This document shows, piece by piece, positions 1-7,904 of a stretch of 64,000 nt of DNA. The notes beneath the pieces were generated by a model. It saw nothing but the letters and a program-made list of their open reading frames with translations. It had not been told where the DNA came from and searched no databases. The DNA comes from Sphingomonas chungangi (lineage in GTDB: Bacteria; Pseudomonadota; Alphaproteobacteria; Sphingomonadales; Sphingomonadaceae), in NCBI RefSeq assembly GCF_013778325.1, contig NZ_JACEIB010000027.1:682001-746000 (forward strand). The letters are read 5' to 3'. A program made the translations under genes and the position numbers. Position 1 is the first letter of the stretch, and each line of letters starts with the position of its first letter.

Positions 1-409
1 CCGCGAGAAGCAGGTCGACGCGCAGGGCCGCGCCTACGCCACCGGCCGCCGCAAGGATGCCGTCGCCCGCGTGTGGCTGAAGCCCGGCACCGGCAAGATC
101 ACGGTCAACGGCCGCGATCAGGAAATCTACTTCGCGCGCCCCACGTTGCGCCTCGTCATCAACCAGCCGTTCGGCGTGTCCGAGCGCGAGGGCCAGTATG
201 ACGTGATCGCCACCGTAAAGGGCGGCGGTCTCTCGGGCCAGGCCGGTGCCGTGAAGCACGGCATCGCCCAGGCACTGACCCGCTTCGAGCCGGTGCTGCG
301 CTCGCCGGTCAAGGCCGCCGGTTTCCTCACCCGGGACAGCCGCGCGGTGGAGCGCAAGAAGTACGGCAAGGCGAAGGCCCGCCGCAGCTTCCAGTTCTCG
401 AAGCGCTAA
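1..409 (+). CDS. rpsI: 30S ribosomal protein S9, 3' part (start lies before the window)
   Basis: Structural protein of the small ribosomal subunit; its C-terminal tail reaches the P-site tRNA. The reading frame is open from base 2, and the visible part carries the S9 signature [21 protein letters not shown] followed by the [14 protein letters not shown] segment. It ends in the typical basic tail RRSFQFSKR. The N-terminal portion and start codon are outside the window, so the operon partner rplM normally found upstream cannot be checked. A strong hairpin follows the stop, so this is the end of its transcript. Confidence 0.97.
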   Translation, partial: REKQVDAQGRAYATGRRKDAVARVWLKPGTGKITVNGRDQEIYFARPTLRLVINQPFGVSEREGQYDVIATVKGGGLSGQAGAVKHGIAQALTRFEPVLRSPVKAAGFLTRDSRAVERKKYGKAKARRSFQFSKR

Positions 410-432
410 GCTTCAAGGACAGCGAGCCTTTC

Positions 433-472
433 GGAAGGGCGGTCCCGGGATGCCGGGGCCGCCCTTTCCGTT
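433..472 (+). terminator. Rho-independent terminator of rpsI
   Basis: An inverted repeat with arms of about 16 bp (GGAAGGGCGGTCCCGG / CCGGGGCCGCCCTTTCC) and a 4-base loop starts 23 bases after the rpsI stop and is followed by a short T-rich stretch. The T tract is weak, but the stem is long and GC-rich. Confidence 0.75.
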
Positions 473-536
473 TGGGCGGCACGTTGCGAGGCTGCTTGCT
501 CCTCCGCTAGAGGGTCGGCTTTTGCGAGGTTTCGCG

Positions 537-1925
537 ATGCGGATCGGCAGGCGTGGCGTGATGGCAGGCGCGGCGGCGGCGTGGAGCGGGGCCGGGCTGG
601 CCTCCGTCGGCCGATCCGGCCCCGCCGACTGGCGCACACTGGCCGAAGACGTGAAGACCCAGATGGCCTGGGCATGGGATCAGTATAAGGCCCACGCCTG
701 GGGCAAGGACGAGATCAGGCCGGTCAGCCGCACCGTCTCCAGCTTCCCGCTCAGGAACGGCCATCATCTTGGGCTGAGCCTGATCGAGGCGCTCGATACC
801 TTGTGGGTGATGGGCCTCGACAGCCGCTTCCAGGACGGCGTCGACTGGGTGAAGGCGAACCTCGATTTCGACGTCGACGGCGATGTCTCTGTGTTCGAGA
901 CCTCGATCCGGCTGGTCGGCGGTCTGCTCTCCGCGCATCATGCCTGCGGCGATCCGGTGCTACTCGCGAAAGCGAAAGATCTCGCCGATCGCCTGCTCCC
1001 GGCGTTCGGCACGCCGACCGGCATGCCGTGGGGCACGATCAACCTCAAGACCGGCGCGGTGCGGAACGGCGTCAACAGCCCCGCCGGCATCGCCACCTAC
1101 TGGCCCGAATGGGGGACGCTCAGCCGCCTCACCGGGGATCCGCGCTACAGCGATGCCGCGCGCAAGGCGGCGCTTGCCGTGTTCGATCGCCGGTCGAAAC
1201 TCGATCTGGTCGCCACGCAGATCGACGTGCTGAGCGGCGAATGGAAATCCCGCACCGCAACGGTCGGCTCCTATGGCGACAGCTTCTTCGAATATCTGTG
1301 GGACGGCTGGCAGCTGTTCGGCGATCCCGAATGGAAGCGGATGTACGACACCTGCACGGCCGCGATCCTGAAGCATCAACAGGTCTGGAAGGGCAGCCGG
1401 CTATGGTTTCCGGATGTGGATTTCGAAACGGGTGCGATCGTCACCACCGAGCAGGACGAGCTTGCCTCCTTCTATGGCGGGCTGCTGGGTCAGGGAGGCG
1501 CAATGAAGCAGGGCGCCGCCTATACCGAAAGCTGGGCGACGGTGCAGGATCGCTACGGTGTGCTACCCGAGGGCTATGACTACGCCGCCGTCCGGCCGAC
1601 ACAGGTGAGCAATTCGCTGCGGCCGGAGCTGGCGGATGCGGCGTTCAACCTCTGGCTGCTCGATCCCGAGCCCCGCTGGCGGGAGATCGGCCGCGCCCAC
1701 TTCCTAGCCATGAAGCGCTGGAACAAGGCGACCTACGGTTACACCGATCTCGCCGACGTGACGTCCAATCCCAAGCGGCAGGCGGATCATTGCCCCGGTT
1801 ACTGGTGGTCCGAGCAGATGAAATATTACTACCTGCTGTTCTCCGACACGCCGCGCTTCGACTACAAGCGCAACTACCTCTCCACCGAGGGCAACGTGCT
1901 GCTGGGATTCCGGCGCGGGGCGTGA
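537..1925 (+). CDS. Glycoside hydrolase family 47 alpha-1,2-mannosidase, probably exported by Tat
   Basis: Predicted inverting exo-alpha-1,2-mannosidase. GH47 motifs run the full length: SLIEALDTLWVMGLDSRF near the start, FETSIRL with the presumed general acid E121, GDSFFEYLWDGW with D248, LRPELADAAF with the presumed base E364, and a terminal STEGNVL with the calcium-ligand threonine T450. Length is 462 aa from the ATG at 537, similar to the characterised bacterial enzyme of Caulobacter K31. That start gives an N terminus with twin arginines and an Ala-rich segment (GRRGVMAGAAAAW), which suggests a Tat signal. An in-frame start at 450 lies inside the rpsI terminator and was rejected. It is a lone gene with no other glycan-degradation gene near it. 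The substrate is inferred from family membership only. Confidence 0.9.
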   Translation: MRIGRRGVMAGAAAAWSGAGLASVGRSGPADWRTLAEDVKTQMAWAWDQYKAHAWGKDEIRPVSRTVSSFPLRNGHHLGLSLIEALDTLWVMGLDSRFQDGVDWVKANLDFDVDGDVSVFETSIRLVGGLLSAHHACGDPVLLAKAKDLADRLLPAFGTPTGMPWGTINLKTGAVRNGVNSPAGIATYWPEWGTLSRLTGDPRYSDAARKAALAVFDRRSKLDLVATQIDVLSGEWKSRTATVGSYGDSFFEYLWDGWQLFGDPEWKRMYDTCTAAILKHQQVWKGSRLWFPDVDFETGAIVTTEQDELASFYGGLLGQGGAMKQGAAYTESWATVQDRYGVLPEGYDYAAVRPTQVSNSLRPELADAAFNLWLLDPEPRWREIGRAHFLAMKRWNKATYGYTDLADVTSNPKRQADHCPGYWWSEQMKYYYLLFSDTPRFDYKRNYLSTEGNVLLGFRRGA

Positions 1926-1944
1926 ATTCAAAGCCCTTTCACGC

Positions 1945-1975
1945 TTGACGCCGCTCACCCTCTCTTTTGTATGAT
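1945..1975 (+). promoter_or_regulatory. Possible sigma70-type promoter before the small secreted protein
   Basis: TTGACG (1945-1950) and TATGAT (1970-1975) resemble -35 and -10 boxes, but the 19-base spacer is longer than ideal. They would start transcription about 15-20 bases before the GTG start at 2000, just upstream of its ribosome binding site. Confidence 0.35.
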
Positions 1976-1999
1976 AATCGCTCCACGCGGGAGTTTTCG

Positions 2000-2344
2000 G
2001 TGCTGGTGTTTCTCGTCGCGGCGCAATTGGCCGCTCCCACGACCACGCCCGCCGATGGGCAATCCGCGCAGGATCGCGTCACCGCGACGGAGGTGTTCGC
2101 CTACGGCCAGTGGCGCAATTGCGTGCTCAGGGAGACGCACCACAAGGCCGGCAAGGTCAAGGATCACGACAAGGTGGCCGACGCCGCCATCGCCGAATGC
2201 GGCACGAAGGAGGCGAACTACGCCTCCTCGCTTTCTGCGCTGGCGCAGCTCTACCAGCTCGGCAACACGGCAGATTTCGTGAAGGGAAACACCGACAAGA
2301 CCCGCAAGGCGCTGCGCGACATGGCGATGAAGGAGCTGAAGTAA
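2000..2344 (+). CDS. Small secreted protein of unknown function
   Basis: I do not recognise this 114-aa protein. With the GTG at 2000 (preceded by CGGGAG six bases upstream) it begins with a hydrophobic signal-like segment (MLVFLVAAQLAA) and continues as a charged, mostly helical domain with two cysteines (WRNCVL and AECGTK) that could form a disulfide in the periplasm. A TTG start at 1967 would place charged residues ahead of the hydrophobic run and is less likely. It converges with tgt, the stops being one base apart. No neighbour suggests a role. Confidence 0.6.
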   Translation: MLVFLVAAQLAAPTTTPADGQSAQDRVTATEVFAYGQWRNCVLRETHHKAGKVKDHDKVADAAIAECGTKEANYASSLSALAQLYQLGNTADFVKGNTDKTRKALRDMAMKELK

Positions 2345-2345
2345 C

Positions 2346-3467
2346 TCAGCCCTTTCCGCCCTTGTATCGCGCCCGGAAATCGTCGGCGAACGCCGTCAGC
2401 CGCTGCTGCGCGATCGCATCACGCAAACCCTGCATCAGCCGCTGGTAAAACCAGAGATTATGCTCGGTCATCAGCATCGCACCGAGCATCTCGCCCGATT
2501 TGATCAGGTGATGGAGATAGGCCTTGGTCCACCGGGCAGTCGGGCTTTCCGGGTCGAGCGGGGTCTGGTCCTCCGCGAACTTGGCGTTGCGAATGTTGAT
2601 CGGCCCATCCCACGTGAAGGCCTGCCCGTTGCGTCCCGAGCGGGTCGGCAGCACGCAGTCGAACATGTCGATGCCGCGCTCCACTGCGCCGACGATGTCG
2701 TCGGGCTTGCCGACACCCATCAGGTAGCGCGGCTTTATCGGATCGAGCTGGCCCGGTGCGTAATCGAGGCAGCCGAACATCGCCTCCTGCCCCTCGCCCA
2801 CCGCAAGGCCGCCGACCGCATAGCCGTCGAACCCGATGTCGAGCAGCGCATCGGCCGAGGCCTTGCGCAGCCCTTCGTCGAGCGCGCCCTGCTGGATACC
2901 GAACAACGCCGCGCGCTCCGCATGCGCGCCGCCAGCATCGAAGGCATCGCGCGATCGCCGCGCCCAGCGCATCGATCGCTCCATCGCGGCGGTCTGCATC
3001 TCGCGCGTCGAGGTGGTCGGCACCAGCTCGTCGAAGGCCATGACGATGTCCGAGCCGAGCAGGCGCTGGATCTCCATCGATCGCTCGGGGGAAAGCATGT
3101 GGCGCGACCCGTCGAGATGGCTGGCGAAGGCCACGCCCTCCTCGCTCCGTTTGGTGAGAGCCGACAGCGACATCACCTGATAACCGCCCGAATCGGTGAG
3201 GATCGGCCGATCCCATTGCATGAAACTGTGCAGCCCGCCCAGCTTCGCGACCCGCTCGGCACCCGGCCGCAGCATCAGGTGATAGGTGTTGCCGAGGATG
3301 ATGTCGGCGCCAGCCGCGCGCACGTCCGCAGGCTTCACCGCCTTGACGGTGCCTGCGGTACCGACCGGCATGAAGGCAGGCGTGCGGATTTCGCCGCGCC
3401 GCATGGCGATCGCGCCGGTGCGGGCGCGGCCGTCGGTGGCGGCGATGGTGAAGGAGAAACGAGTCAT
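2346..3467 (-). CDS. tgt: tRNA-guanine transglycosylase, zinc-site cysteines missing
   Basis: Exchanges G34 of GUN-anticodon tRNAs for the queuosine precursor preQ1. The 373-aa protein has the family landmarks: LTDSGGYQ (first Asp near residue 91), [18 protein letters not shown], and [13 protein letters not shown] with the nucleophilic Asp near 269. The ATG at 3467 gives the usual N terminus [12 protein letters not shown]. Unusually, the zinc site is lost. Where the Zymomonas enzyme has a CxCxxC cluster before the RAYxHHL helix, this protein reads [18 protein letters not shown]: no cysteine, and about three residues shorter. The fourth ligand, the His of MTEHN, is kept. The rest is intact and no frameshift is visible, so it is probably functional or was until recently. 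Confidence 0.93.
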   Translation of the reverse strand: MTRFSFTIAATDGRARTGAIAMRRGEIRTPAFMPVGTAGTVKAVKPADVRAAGADIILGNTYHLMLRPGAERVAKLGGLHSFMQWDRPILTDSGGYQVMSLSALTKRSEEGVAFASHLDGSRHMLSPERSMEIQRLLGSDIVMAFDELVPTTSTREMQTAAMERSMRWARRSRDAFDAGGAHAERAALFGIQQGALDEGLRKASADALLDIGFDGYAVGGLAVGEGQEAMFGCLDYAPGQLDPIKPRYLMGVGKPDDIVGAVERGIDMFDCVLPTRSGRNGQAFTWDGPINIRNAKFAEDQTPLDPESPTARWTKAYLHHLIKSGEMLGAMLMTEHNLWFYQRLMQGLRDAIAQQRLTAFADDFRARYKGGKG

Positions 3468-3510
3468 GGCGGCGGGCTTTACGAGATTTCTCGCCACTTC
3501 CAAATCCGCA

Positions 3511-3638
3511 CCGTTCGTGCTGAGGAGCCACTGAGCTTGTCGAAGTGGCGTCTCGAAGCATAGCTCCCGGAGCAGCGTCCTTCGAGACGGGCCTTCGACT
3601 TCGCTGCGCTCCGCTCAGTCCCTCCTCAGGACGAACGG
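3511..3638. repeat. REPIN-like inverted repeat, copy A
   Basis: Two short imperfect palindromes in inverted orientation, bounded by CCGTTCG on the left and CGAACGG on the right, each carrying the core CTGAGC...GTCGAAG or a variant of it. This copy has a long middle part with an extra inner repeat (CGTCTCGAAG / CTTCGAGACG). It fills the space between tgt and the GGDEF/EAL gene. Its right edge enters the last codons of the latter. Confidence 0.7.
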
Positions 3639-5680
3639 TTCAGGAGCGTTTCCATCGCCCGCACATCCACCGGGGGCGAGCAGAGGAAGCCCTGATAATA
3701 GGTGCAGCCCTCAGCCGCGAGCAGGTGGAGCTGTTCCTCGGTCTCCACTCCTTCCGCCACCACGGCCAACCCAAGCGATCGGGCCATGTCGATCACGCCA
3801 CGCACCACGATGCGGTCACGCGCCGATCCGGCGATGTCCTGCGTCAGCCGGCGGTCGATCTTGATCGTGTCGAGCGGCAGCGCCTTCAGATATGCAAGGC
3901 TGGAATAGCCGGTGCCGAAATCGTCGATCGCGACGCGCAGGCCGCCCGAGCGGAGCTGGGCCAGCAACTCCGCAGCGCTGCCCAGATCCTCCATCAACCC
4001 GCTCTCCGTAATCTCGACCGTCAGCCGATCGATGAGACCGGCCTGGGCCGCCATCGCCAGCATCCGCTCGGCGAAGCCCGGTTCGGCAATGTCGGCGGCC
4101 GTGACGTTCACTGCGACATGCAGCCCTGCCAGTTCCCCATCCCACGCCGCCGCTGCCTTGATCGCTTTGGCCTGAACATGGCGGGAGAGCTCGACCAGAT
4201 AATCGGAGCGTTCGGCGGCGGCGAACAACGCCTCGGCACCGAGCTCGCCCAGCACCGGGTGGTTCCAGCGCGCCAGCGCCTCGACGCCGATGATCTCGGC
4301 GCTCGCCACCGCGACCTGCGGTTGCCAGAGGATCTCGATCCGGTCCTCGTCGAGCGCGAGGCGCAAATCAAGCTCCAGCCGGCGGTCCTCGGCGCGGCGG
4401 CTTTCCTGCCCCAGCTCGAAGACGCGGACCCGTGCCGGCTCCTGCTCGCGCGCATCGGCGAGCGCGAGGCTGGCATGGCGCAACAGCTCGCCGGCATCCG
4501 ATCCGCCGGCGCTGGCGATGCCGACGCGCGCGGTCAGATTGACGACATGCTCGCCCGCCACGAACGGTCGCGCGATCGCCGCGACCAGCTCGCCGGCCAG
4601 CATCTCGGCTTCCTCGATCGTCGCCGGCTGGGGCAGGCCGACCGCGAACTCGGCACCCGCCAGCCGCGCGACCAGCCGACGCCGCGCGCCGCTGCCTACC
4701 GCCAGCCGCTCGATACGGCGCGCCACCGACCGGATGATCGCGTCCCCCACCGGGCGCCCGAAGGCGGCGTTGACCATGTCGAAGCGCGACAGGCCGAGCA
4801 CGATCAGGATCGGCGCCTGCCCCTGCGCGATGCGCCCCTCGATCCAGCGCCGCGCACCATAGCCGTCATCCAGGCCGGTAAGAGGATCGCGCGGCGCGGC
4901 GTCGGAAGCGCGGGTCGCATCGAGCGGCTCGACATGGCCGACGATCGTCCCCTCCTCCCACATCACGTGGTGCGCGACGCGACGCCCGTCGAGCGCATTG
5001 TGCGCGAAGGGCGAGACGCCGCCCTCCTGCCGCAGCCGCGCCACAGCGTGCAGCGCCGCGCGCATCCCGCCGCGCCCGAGCAGCCGCTGGGCCACGTTGC
5101 GCGGTAGCTCGGTCTGCTCCTCGGCGAAGCCACTCGCCTGCGCCAGCGCAGGGCTCAGCGCGAGCTTGGCGGGCTTCTCCGGCGACCAGCGCCACACCAT
5201 CGCCTCGCTCTCGACCAGCCGCGCCCGGCCCGCCGCCGCGCGATGCCCGCCGGCCAGCCGTTCGGCATGGCGCTGGGCGAAGCGGAGCGCCTGCGCGAAC
5301 TCCCCTTCGGCGAAGGGCATGGCGAGGTAGTGAGTCGCCCCGGCCTCGAATGCGGCCGCCACCGCCGAGGCTTCGCGCCGCCCGACGAGGAAGAGCAGCG
5401 CAGCGCCATTGGCCTGCACCGCATCGGAAAGCTGACGGGCCGCCGCCAGTCCCTCCGCAAGCGTTGCGCGTGCGTCGATCACCACCACGGATGCGCCGCT
5501 GGCGAGGAAGCGCCGCTCCAGCCCCTCAATGCGCCGCGCCGCGATCGCCGCCCAGCCGGCGCGCTCCGCCATATGGGCGAGCTCGTCACGCTGCCGGAAC
5601 GACAGCAGGAACAGAGGCGCCGAACCCGCCGGAAACTCGTCGCTGGCCGAAATGGTCGCTCTCCCCCTCCGGGCTCGCAA
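3626..5680 (-). CDS. GGDEF/EAL two-domain protein, probably a c-di-GMP phosphodiesterase
   Basis: Predicted cyclic-di-GMP hydrolase of 684 aa. Residues 1-150 look like a receiver-type fold (VVVIDARATLAEG, then AGATHYLAMPF), followed by a linker or PAS-like part. A GGDEF domain (about 265-420) has a degenerate signature, AGAEF in place of GG(D/E)EF, so diguanylate cyclase activity is doubtful. The C-terminal EAL domain is complete: GVEALARWNHP, NVTA, EITES, DDFGTGYSSL, LDTIKID, EGVETEEQ and YYQGF. The pattern suggests hydrolysis with the GGDEF part as a regulatory or GTP-sensing module. The start is uncertain. TTG at 5680 is the only standard start upstream of residue 37, but AGGGGGAGAG sits right before an ATT at 5653, a rare start codon. 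Confidence 0.9.
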   Translation of the reverse strand: MRARRGRATISASDEFPAGSAPLFLLSFRQRDELAHMAERAGWAAIAARRIEGLERRFLASGASVVVIDARATLAEGLAAARQLSDAVQANGAALLFLVGRREASAVAAAFEAGATHYLAMPFAEGEFAQALRFAQRHAERLAGGHRAAAGRARLVESEAMVWRWSPEKPAKLALSPALAQASGFAEEQTELPRNVAQRLLGRGGMRAALHAVARLRQEGGVSPFAHNALDGRRVAHHVMWEEGTIVGHVEPLDATRASDAAPRDPLTGLDDGYGARRWIEGRIAQGQAPILIVLGLSRFDMVNAAFGRPVGDAIIRSVARRIERLAVGSGARRRLVARLAGAEFAVGLPQPATIEEAEMLAGELVAAIARPFVAGEHVVNLTARVGIASAGGSDAGELLRHASLALADAREQEPARVRVFELGQESRRAEDRRLELDLRLALDEDRIEILWQPQVAVASAEIIGVEALARWNHPVLGELGAEALFAAAERSDYLVELSRHVQAKAIKAAAAWDGELAGLHVAVNVTAADIAEPGFAERMLAMAAQAGLIDRLTVEITESGLMEDLGSAAELLAQLRSGGLRVAIDDFGTGYSSLAYLKALPLDTIKIDRRLTQDIAGSARDRIVVRGVIDMARSLGLAVVAEGVETEEQLHLLAAEGCTYYQGFLCSPPVDVRAMETLLNRSS

Positions 5681-5806
5681 TGGGCCCGGAGCGGAAGCAC
5701 GCTATCGCGCGCACCTCAAGCCTCCAATGGGATTCGCCGCTCGATCTGTCCCGCGATGGGCGCGGCTGGGCTTGCTGGCGGGCATCCGAGGCCCTAACTC
5801 CCTGTC

Positions 5807-6817
5807 ATGGCGATCCCCTCCCCCGCGCCGTCGCTCAGCGACGCCTTCGGCCGGCGGATCAGCTATGTCCGTCTTTCGGTGACCGATCGCTGCGATCTGC
5901 GCTGCCGTTATTGCATGAGCGAGGCGATGTCCTTCCTGCCGCGCCGCGAGGTGCTGACGCTGGAGGAACTGGCGGAGGTGGCCAATGCCTTCGTCACGCG
6001 CGGCGTCACGCGCATCCGGCTGACCGGCGGCGAACCACTCGCCCGACGCGGCATCGACGATCTGGCGCGCAGCATCGGCCGGCAGATCGGGCAAGGGCTG
6101 GAGGAGCTGACGCTCACCACCAATGCGACCCGCCTCGCCGATCATGCCGGAGCGCTGTTCGATGCCGGCGTGCGGCGGATCAACGTCAGTCTCGACAGCC
6201 GTGATCCCGATCGCTTCCGTCATATCACGCGAACGGGCGATCTGGATCAGGTGCTCGGCGGCATCGAAGCGGCACGGGCCGCCGGGCTGCGCGTCAAGAT
6301 CAACATGGTGGCGCTCAAGGGACTCAACGAGGACGAGATCGCACCGATGATCCGGTGGTGCGGTGATCGCGGCTTCGATCTCACGCTGATCGAGACGATG
6401 CCATTGGGCGTCGTCGACGAGGACCGGACGGATCGCTATCTGCCGCTCGATGGCGTGCGTGCCCGGCTCGAGGAATGCTTCACTTTCGTCCCCGACACAC
6501 ATCGCACCGGTGGCCCGGCGCGTTACGCCCGCGTCGCCGAGACGGGCGGACGGATCGGCTTCATCACCCCCCTCACCGACAATTTCTGCGAGGGATGCAA
6601 CAGGCTGCGAGTCACCATCGACGGCAAGCTCACGATGTGCCTGGGCCACGAGGATCACGTCGATCTCAAGAAAGCGCTGCGCGGGGGCGGCCGTGCCGCG
6701 CTCGACGAGGCGATCGACGAAGCGCTCCGCCTCAAGCCGCGCCGGCACCATTTCGCGATCGCCGGACGCGGCGCGGCGCCCGCCGTGTCCCGTCACATGA
6801 GCGTCACCGGCGGATGA
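5807..6817 (+). CDS. moaA: GTP 3',8-cyclase (molybdenum cofactor biosynthesis)
   Basis: Radical-SAM enzyme that converts GTP to 3',8-cyclo-7,8-dihydro-GTP, the first step of molybdopterin synthesis. The 336-aa protein has the N-terminal radical-SAM cluster C29-x3-C33-x2-C36 (CDLRCRYC), the SAM-binding LTGGEPLARR, and the second 4Fe-4S cluster FCEGCNRLR...MCLG near the C terminus. The C-terminal GG dipeptide (MSVTGG) needed for radical chemistry in MoaA is present. The partner moaC is not in the window. Its stop overlaps the next start (ATGA), so it is translationally coupled to nadK. Confidence 0.96.
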   Translation: MAIPSPAPSLSDAFGRRISYVRLSVTDRCDLRCRYCMSEAMSFLPRREVLTLEELAEVANAFVTRGVTRIRLTGGEPLARRGIDDLARSIGRQIGQGLEELTLTTNATRLADHAGALFDAGVRRINVSLDSRDPDRFRHITRTGDLDQVLGGIEAARAAGLRVKINMVALKGLNEDEIAPMIRWCGDRGFDLTLIETMPLGVVDEDRTDRYLPLDGVRARLEECFTFVPDTHRTGGPARYARVAETGGRIGFITPLTDNFCEGCNRLRVTIDGKLTMCLGHEDHVDLKKALRGGGRAALDEAIDEALRLKPRRHHFAIAGRGAAPAVSRHMSVTGG

Positions 6818-7617
6818 GCGACCAGAGAGGCCGGGATACCCGGCAGGAGCTTCGCCGCATGGCGCTCGTCGCCTCGCCCGCGCCCGCTGCGCAGGCTGCG
6901 GAGGCCGAGTTGCGCGCGCGCTACGAGTTCACGATGGTGGACGACGCCGACGTCGTCATCGCGCTCGGTGGCGACGGCTTCATGCTCCAGACTTTGCACG
7001 GCATGCTGGATCGGCACCGCGTCCGTCCGGTGTTCGGCATGAATCTCGGCACGGTCGGTTTCCTGATGAACGAGTGGCGACTGGATGCGCTGTCGGATCG
7101 GCTGGCGCGCGCGCGCAGCTTCTCGGTCGCGCCGCTGCGCATGGATGCCGAGACGATCGACGGCGAACGCTTCGCATCGCCCGCCATCAATGAGGTGTCG
7201 CTGCTGCGCGAGACGCGCCAGACCGCCTGGGTGGAGGTGAGCGTCGACGGCCGGGTGGTTCTGCCCGAGCTGGTCTGCGACGGCGTGCTGGTGGCGACGG
7301 CGGCGGGCTCCACCGCCTACAACCTGTCCGCGCAGGGGCCGATCCTGCCGCTCGGCTCGGGTCTTGTCGCGCTCACCCCGATCAGCGCCTTCCGCCCGCG
7401 GCGCTGGCGCGGCGCGATCCTACCCGAGACGGCACGCGTCTCCTTCCGGGTGATCGACCCGGTCAAGCGCCCGGTCTCGGCGGTCGCTGACCAGCGCGAG
7501 ATCCGCGACGTTTCAGTGGTGCAGATCTCGATGGACCGATCGATCGCGCTGACGCTGATGTTCGATCCCGAGCATGCTCTCGACGATCGTATAACCATGG
7601 AGCAATTCGCCGTTTAG
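6814..7617 (+). CDS. nadK: NAD kinase
   Basis: Phosphorylates NAD to NADP in the cytoplasm. The 267-aa protein has the ALGGDGFML signature holding the catalytic Asp, the NEVSLLRETRQTAW segment, the second family motif VATAAGSTAYNLSAQGP, and a C-terminal beta-sandwich domain. The ATG at 6814 overlaps the moaA stop by four bases (ATGA). A second possible ATG at 6859 (RRMALVASP) would give a more usual N terminus for the family. The frame stays open much further upstream, but only as antisense-like sequence inside moaA. Confidence 0.95.
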   Translation: MSDQRGRDTRQELRRMALVASPAPAAQAAEAELRARYEFTMVDDADVVIALGGDGFMLQTLHGMLDRHRVRPVFGMNLGTVGFLMNEWRLDALSDRLARARSFSVAPLRMDAETIDGERFASPAINEVSLLRETRQTAWVEVSVDGRVVLPELVCDGVLVATAAGSTAYNLSAQGPILPLGSGLVALTPISAFRPRRWRGAILPETARVSFRVIDPVKRPVSAVADQREIRDVSVVQISMDRSIALTLMFDPEHALDDRITMEQFAV

Positions 7618-7646
7618 GCTTTGTTAGCCATGCGGTGCGAAGGGGG

Positions 7647-7675
7647 TTGCAACGCCCCGGCAGACGTTGCATAGG
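7647..7675 (+). promoter_or_regulatory. Possible promoter of the tRNA-Asn gene
   Basis: TTGCAA (7647-7652) and CATAGG (7670-7675) are separated by 17 bases, which would place the transcript start about 30 bases before the mature tRNA. The -10 match is only partial. Confidence 0.3.
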
Positions 7676-7714
7676 GCGCGCCTCGCCCGGAAACGGGTGA
7701 TGCGAAATGGCCAT

Positions 7715-7789
7715 TCCTCGGTAGCTCAGCGGTAGAGCTCTCGACTGTTAATCGAGCGGCCGTAGGTTCGAATCCTACCCGGGGAGCCA
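7715..7789 (+). tRNA. tRNA-Asn (anticodon GUU)
   Basis: A 75-nt cloverleaf with acceptor stem TCCTCGG/CCGGGGA, D-arm GCTC-AGCGGTA-GAGC, anticodon arm CTCGA-CTGTTAA-TCGAG with GTT at 7747-7749, T-arm with GGTTCGAATCC, discriminator G and an encoded CCA at 7787-7789. No integrase or duplicated 3' end is seen beside it. Confidence 0.97.
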
Positions 7790-7904
7790 TTCCGACGATT
7801 TCCGGCTTGCCATGCGGAGCCTCCTCCGGCCGATTTCTATTGCGTCGACTATCGACGGCGAACGGCCCGGAAGCCTGCCGGCCCCGAATCCGCGAGGACG
7901 CAGC

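Noticed and set aside
450-536. Upstream start of the GH47 gene at 450
   Set aside because: It lies within the loop and stem of the rpsI terminator and would place 29 unrelated residues before the Tat-like signal.
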